Positions 22,625 through 25,821 of a DNA stretch of 25,821 bases are shown one piece after another. The translations under genes and the position numbers were made by a program. This stretch comes from Deltaproteobacteria bacterium UBA2385 (lineage in GTDB: Bacteria; Myxococcota_A; UBA796; UBA2385): NCBI GenBank assembly GCA_002343455.1, contig DDSR01000405.1, positions 1-25,821 of the forward strand, written 5' to 3'. The number at the start of each line of letters is the position of its first letter. Positions within the stretch are counted from its first letter, which is position 1. The notes beneath the pieces are model-generated. The model was not told where the DNA came from and made no database searches. It saw nothing but the letters and a program-made list of their open reading frames with translations.

Positions 22625-23894
22625 GGCGCCCTCGGCTCCGGGCGCGGAGGAGGCCGACCGGGCGCTGCTCCTCGACAGCCCCTCCCTGGCCCACCTCGCG
22701 CCCGCCATCGTCGGTGGGGAGCGCCTGCGGGCGGCCGACCTGCTGCGGCGGCCCCTGGAGTTCTGCGCGCCGCCGGATCCTACGGCGGCGCTGCTCCGCG
22801 CCCGCGCCAGCAACCCGGCGCCCCACCCCCAGGGGGTCGGCCTGCGCCTGCTGAGCTGGAACCTGGCCCTGCTCGACGTCCGCATCTTCGGGCGCGTCTA
22901 CAAGCAGAGCCCCTGGCTGGAGCAGCGCCGCCCTGTAGTGTTCGAGCGCCTGCTCGGCTCGGGGGCCGACCTCCTGTTGCTGCAGGAGCTCTGGCAGCCG
23001 CCGGAGATCCGCCTGCTGGACCGGCTGGCCTCGGCCTCGGGCTACCGCCTCTTCTGTCCGCCGCGGGAGGCGCGCGACGGCCTCGCCATCCTGCTGCGCG
23101 AGGGGCAGTGGACGGGGGAGGTGCAGGTCGAGCTGCGGCCCTACGAGGTCCAGGACCGCCAGGAGGCGCTCTCCTTTCCGGGCAAGGAGCCGATCCTGCG
23201 CAGCTTCCTGCGCCTGAGCTTCGAGCACCCGCGGCTGGGGCCGCTCAGCCTCTTCGACACCCATATGCAGGCCTTCCCTGCGGCCTGGCTCCACCGGATG
23301 GTGCAGTCGCGGCGGCTGGGACTGGAGGTCGCCCGGCGGCCGCCCGAGGAGCTGGTCCTGGTCGGCGGGGACCTCAACGCGGCCCCCTTCTATGCGCGGC
23401 AGACCTGGCGTCGGCCGGATGGTCGCTTCGACAGCAGCTGGTGGCACAACGCCCTCAGCCTGCCCCTGCTCCAGCACTACGGCGGCCTGGTCGACCTCGC
23501 CGTGCGCGGCCGCCCGGCCGGCGACGCCGACCTGGATGTGCGGGTCGCTCGCGGGCTGGACAACGATCCGGTCGCCGCCCTGCGGCCCCCCCTCCACGGC
23601 CCCGCGGGGCTCTCGGAGGCCCATCTGGCCGAGCAGCTGCGGGCCTTCACCGCCACGGACCTCAACCGGCTCTACCATGAACAGTACGCCGGCACCGAGC
23701 AGCCCGCCCGGCTGGACCACCTGCTGGCCCGCGACCCGGACGGTCGGATCCACGTCTGCGCCAGCCGGCACCGTTTCCTCGAGCGCGAGGTGGGGACCCC
23801 CCAGGGGCCCGTCGAGCCCAGCGACCACTTCGCCGTCGAGGTCGAGCTGCGTGTGGCCCCCCAGGACCGCCCGCCGTCTCCTGAACAGCCATGA
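22611..23894 (+). CDS. Endonuclease/exonuclease/phosphatase (EEP) family hydrolase
   Basis: A 427-residue protein. The first about 75 residues are a non-conserved lead. The EEP fold then shows SWNLALL (N84), LLLLQELW (E126), DTHMQ (H218), GGDLNAAP (D254, N256) and SDHFAVEVEL (D405, H406), a full metal-dependent phosphodiester-hydrolase active site. The spacing and DTHMQ resemble neutral sphingomyelinase/inositol-phosphatase-like members more than APE1-type nucleases, but substrate cannot be read from sequence. No signal peptide is visible, so it should be cytoplasmic unless the start is wrong. It overlaps the Cys-rich lipoprotein gene by 14 nt. Confidence 0.85.
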   Translation: MWGAEAPSAPGAEEADRALLLDSPSLAHLAPAIVGGERLRAADLLRRPLEFCAPPDPTAALLRARASNPAPHPQGVGLRLLSWNLALLDVRIFGRVYKQSPWLEQRRPVVFERLLGSGADLLLLQELWQPPEIRLLDRLASASGYRLFCPPREARDGLAILLREGQWTGEVQVELRPYEVQDRQEALSFPGKEPILRSFLRLSFEHPRLGPLSLFDTHMQAFPAAWLHRMVQSRRLGLEVARRPPEELVLVGGDLNAAPFYARQTWRRPDGRFDSSWWHNALSLPLLQHYGGLVDLAVRGRPAGDADLDVRVARGLDNDPVAALRPPLHGPAGLSEAHLAEQLRAFTATDLNRLYHEQYAGTEQPARLDHLLARDPDGRIHVCASRHRFLEREVGTPQGPVEPSDHFAVEVELRVAPQDRPPSPEQP

Positions 23895-23903
23895 TCTCGG
23901 AAG

Positions 23904-23933
23904 TTCACACAATTGTCGTTTCGCCTGTACTAC
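23904..23933 (+). promoter_or_regulatory. Candidate sigma-70 promoter
   Basis: -35 TTCACA (23904-23909; 5 of 6), an 18-bp spacer and -10 TACTAC (23928-23933; 4 of 6), in a 61-bp gap that is clearly AT-richer than all the DNA around it. It sits 22 bp before the ATG of the 490-residue lipoprotein gene. Confidence 0.5.
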
Positions 23934-23955
23934 GGTTCCGCCACCTGGAGGAATC

Positions 23956-25428
23956 ATGAACGCACGAACCCTGGTCGCCCTCGGCCTCCCCACCCTTCTG
24001 CTCTCGATCGGCACGCTCGGCTGCGACGGCCCCAAGACCGGCGATGAGGGCGACACCCTGGACGGCGGGAGCTCTGATGGCGGCTTCGCCGACGGCGGCG
24101 GCACCGATGGCGGCGGCACCGATGGCGGCTCCGCGGACGGCGGCTCCGCGGACGGCGGCACCGAAGAGACCGAGCCGATCTCGGCCCAGGTGAGCGGCAC
24201 CGTCCGGGTGCAGCTCTACACCGAGAACGCCGGCGACGGCTCGCGTGAGTACGTCGCCTGGGAAGACTCCATCTTCACCGACGGCTTCCCCTTCGGCGCC
24301 ATCTTCGTCGGCGCCTCCGACCAGGTCGACGGCATTGAGTGGTTCCGCGGCAGCGACACGGTCCAGACGCCCTCGATCGAGGGTGATCCCTACTCCATTT
24401 CGGTCACCATGCCGGCCCCCGGCCCGGTCCGGCTCAGCGCCACGCTGGACCTGTACGGCGACGGGGTCCTGGCGACCGACGAGCCCTTCGGCATCCACCC
24501 GCTGGAGATCGAGCTCACCGACGGCGCCGAGGTGGGGGACAAGGACATCGTCGTGCTGGTCGACTACGACCTCGCCCAGGCCTGGTGGGGCTGGTCGGGC
24601 GGCGGCGGCAGCGGCGGCGGCTGGGGCACGGGCTGGGGCGGCGGCGGCGAAGGCTGCGAGGACCCCGTCACGCTGGCCGGCAACGCGGTCCTCGGCTCGC
24701 CCTGGGCGGGCGGCGACGTGGCGGTCCTGGTCTACGACACGGCCGGCGTCGGCCCCTACGCCTGGGTGCGGGACGAGCCGACGGTCGACGGGGACAGCGC
24801 CACGCTGCCCTTCTCGCTGGGCGGCTACTGCGGCTCGCCCGAGTCGATCCGTCTGCTGGGCGCCTGGGACAAGAACGGCAACGACCTGATCGACGCCGAG
24901 GATCTCTGGGGTGGCTACGTCACCGAGCCCGATGTGGACGGCAACCCGCTGGTCGTCGGCACCGAGAGCCGCTCGGACCTGGTCGTGCAGATCCCGCTCG
25001 GCGACGGCCGGGCGGACATCAGCGTGGTCAGCTTCGTGCGGCTGGGCGGCGAGGTCCGGCTCAACGGCGGTGAGTCCTTCGACGAGCTGCCCGAGGGCAG
25101 CGTCCTGTACGTCGCGGCGATGATGTACCGGCCGGTCGGGGACATCACGATCGACAGCCTGGAGCGCAACTCCTACGATGTGCGCAGCTTCGACGCGACC
25201 GACTTCAGCGGTGCGACCTCGGTGCCCTTCTCCTTGTGGTCCCCGGGCAACACCATCGTCTACCTCTGGGGCTTCGTCGACCATGGGCCCGTGCCCGACA
25301 GCGTGGTCAACACCACCGACGAGACGGTGGGCGCCGGCGGCAGCGAGATCGGCGGCAAGATCTCGACCGGCACGACGGACCAGTCGGGGCTGGACATCAA
25401 CCTGATCACCTCCGAGCCCGAGAAGTAG
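23956..25428 (+). CDS. Repeat-linker lipoprotein with three beta-rich modules
   Basis: A 490-residue exported protein. The signal peptide ends at SIGTLGC (Cys23), a slightly atypical lipobox. An Asp-Gly-Gly pentapeptide repeat linker runs from about residues 36-70. Module 1 (about 78-205) starts VSGTVRVQLY, module 2 (about 234-355) starts LAGNAVLGS, and module 3 (about 358-487) starts LGGEVRLNG. Each has a similar strand pattern. A Gly/Trp-rich stretch (about 213-232) separates modules 1 and 2. EF-hand-like loops DLYGDGVLATDE and DKNGNDLIDAED suggest calcium binding. I recognise no named family; surface adhesion or a structural role is speculative. CTGGAGGAATC precedes the ATG. Confidence 0.85.
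   Translation: MNARTLVALGLPTLLLSIGTLGCDGPKTGDEGDTLDGGSSDGGFADGGGTDGGGTDGGSADGGSADGGTEETEPISAQVSGTVRVQLYTENAGDGSREYVAWEDSIFTDGFPFGAIFVGASDQVDGIEWFRGSDTVQTPSIEGDPYSISVTMPAPGPVRLSATLDLYGDGVLATDEPFGIHPLEIELTDGAEVGDKDIVVLVDYDLAQAWWGWSGGGGSGGGWGTGWGGGGEGCEDPVTLAGNAVLGSPWAGGDVAVLVYDTAGVGPYAWVRDEPTVDGDSATLPFSLGGYCGSPESIRLLGAWDKNGNDLIDAEDLWGGYVTEPDVDGNPLVVGTESRSDLVVQIPLGDGRADISVVSFVRLGGEVRLNGGESFDELPEGSVLYVAAMMYRPVGDITIDSLERNSYDVRSFDATDFSGATSVPFSLWSPGNTIVYLWGFVDHGPVPDSVVNTTDETVGAGGSEIGGKISTGTTDQSGLDINLITSEPEK
24061..24165 (+). repeat. Seven tandem 15-bp repeats (DGGxx linker)
   Basis: Seven in-register 15-bp units, each beginning GATGGCGGC or GACGGCGG, encode DGGSS, DGGFA, DGGGT, DGGGT, DGGSA, DGGSA and DGGTE. 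Adjacent units are nearly identical (24091-24120 and 24121-24150), so copy number could change by slippage. It forms a flexible acidic linker just after the lipid anchor. Confidence 0.9.
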
Positions 25429-25460
25429 GCCCTCCGGTCGGGGGCCGGGCGCGGCGGGGA

Positions 25461-25821
25461 TCAGTCCAGCAGGTCCCCGCCGTACAGCGGCACCCAGTAG
25501 ACCCCGCCGGGGACGGCGACGGGGTCCTGGCTGAGGCGGACCCGGTCTCCCGCGCGGAGCCCGCAGCGCAGCGGCGCGCGGGCGTCGTAGCCGTTGTGGC
25601 GATCGGGGTAGTCGGCGCGCACATTGGCGGCCGTCGGAACGGTGATGGTCTGGCCCTTGGCCCCGGGCGCCTCGCGGCCGGCATACCAGTAGCCGATCAG
25701 CTGCCCGGGCATGCCGGGGCAGCGTGAGGCCGCGGTCGCCGAGACGGTGGGTGCCGAGGCTGTCGGTGCCGGGACTGTTGGGGGGGCCGGAGCGGGCTCG
25801 ACAGGGGCGGCTTCGACAGGG
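25461..25821 (-). CDS. Partial gene, C-terminal SH3-like domain
   Basis: A minus-strand frame open to the right edge; 119 residues plus stop are visible. The first about 32 are a Pro/Ala/Val/Thr-rich linker. A C-terminal domain of about 85 residues follows, with GQTITVPTAANVRADYP, CGLRAGDRVRLSQ and GGVYWVPLYGGDLL, the strand pattern of bacterial SH3-like (SH3b) domains. The start codon lies outside the window; the ATG at 25710-25712 is internal, since the linker is in frame upstream. It is probably the tail of an exported envelope protein. It converges on the 490-residue lipoprotein gene with 32 bp between stops and no clear terminator. Confidence 0.6.
   Translation of the reverse strand, partial: PVEAAPVEPAPAPPTVPAPTASAPTVSATAASRCPGMPGQLIGYWYAGREAPGAKGQTITVPTAANVRADYPDRHNGYDARAPLRCGLRAGDRVRLSQDPVAVPGGVYWVPLYGGDLLD

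Noticed and set aside
25429..25460. Possible bidirectional terminator between convergent genes
   Set aside because: The gap contains GCCC/GGGC and CCGG/CCGG arms, but they are mutually exclusive, short and have no T-run; not strong enough to list.

Overview
The window is a gene-dense, very GC-rich (roughly 70%) chromosomal stretch from a Gram-negative bacterium. The many short-signal lipoproteins, the Asp-Gly-Gly repeat linker, the Cys-rich small lipoprotein, the Tad secretin and the two-component genes suggest Myxococcota or a related former-deltaproteobacterial lineage. That placement is inference; there is no rRNA or marker gene here. No tRNA, rRNA, CRISPR array, insertion sequence or phage gene was seen.

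Region 1 (about 139-12555, minus strand) is a Tad (tight adherence, type IVc) pilus locus. In transcription order it holds cpaB/rcpC, the secretin rcpA/cpaC, tadZ/cpaE, tadA/cpaF, tadB, tadC, a TadD-like TPR lipoprotein, a small lipoprotein, a membrane histidine kinase, an NtrC-like response regulator and a lysylphosphatidylglycerol-synthase-type membrane protein. Gaps are tiny or negative throughout, so this is probably one operon of about 11.7 kb. The prepilin peptidase gene tadV lies just upstream, translationally coupled to an RNase D gene. No Flp pilin or TadE/F/G gene is in the window. The response regulator is odd: its AAA+ domain has lost the Walker A lysine, the Walker B acids and the GAFTGA loop.

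Region 2 (13725-19599) is phosphorus-themed. A plus-strand gene resembles BtaA/DUF3419 and converges on phnX. Three minus-strand genes form a tight cassette joined by ATGA overlaps: a PhoD-like metallophosphatase lipoprotein, phnW (2-aminoethylphosphonate:pyruvate transaminase) and phnX (phosphonoacetaldehyde hydrolase). Divergent from them is an MFS-like 12-TM transporter. A coherent reading is that the surface or periplasmic lipoprotein frees 2-aminoethylphosphonate (AEP) from an ester, the transporter imports it, PhnW and PhnX degrade it to acetaldehyde and phosphate, and alanine is a by-product.

Region 3 (19622-25821) holds less characterised envelope genes: a TonB/TolA-C-terminus-like periplasmic protein, a helical-repeat protein, an unknown acidic protein, a DUF4241-type lipoprotein, a Cys-rich lipoprotein overlapping an endonuclease/exonuclease/phosphatase-family hydrolase, and a 490-residue lipoprotein with a pentapeptide repeat linker and three diverged beta-rich modules. 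Both window ends cut minus-strand genes inside Pro/Ala-rich segments.

Several divergent gene pairs have -10-like elements 6-9 nt before a start codon and no ribosome binding site, suggesting leaderless transcripts.
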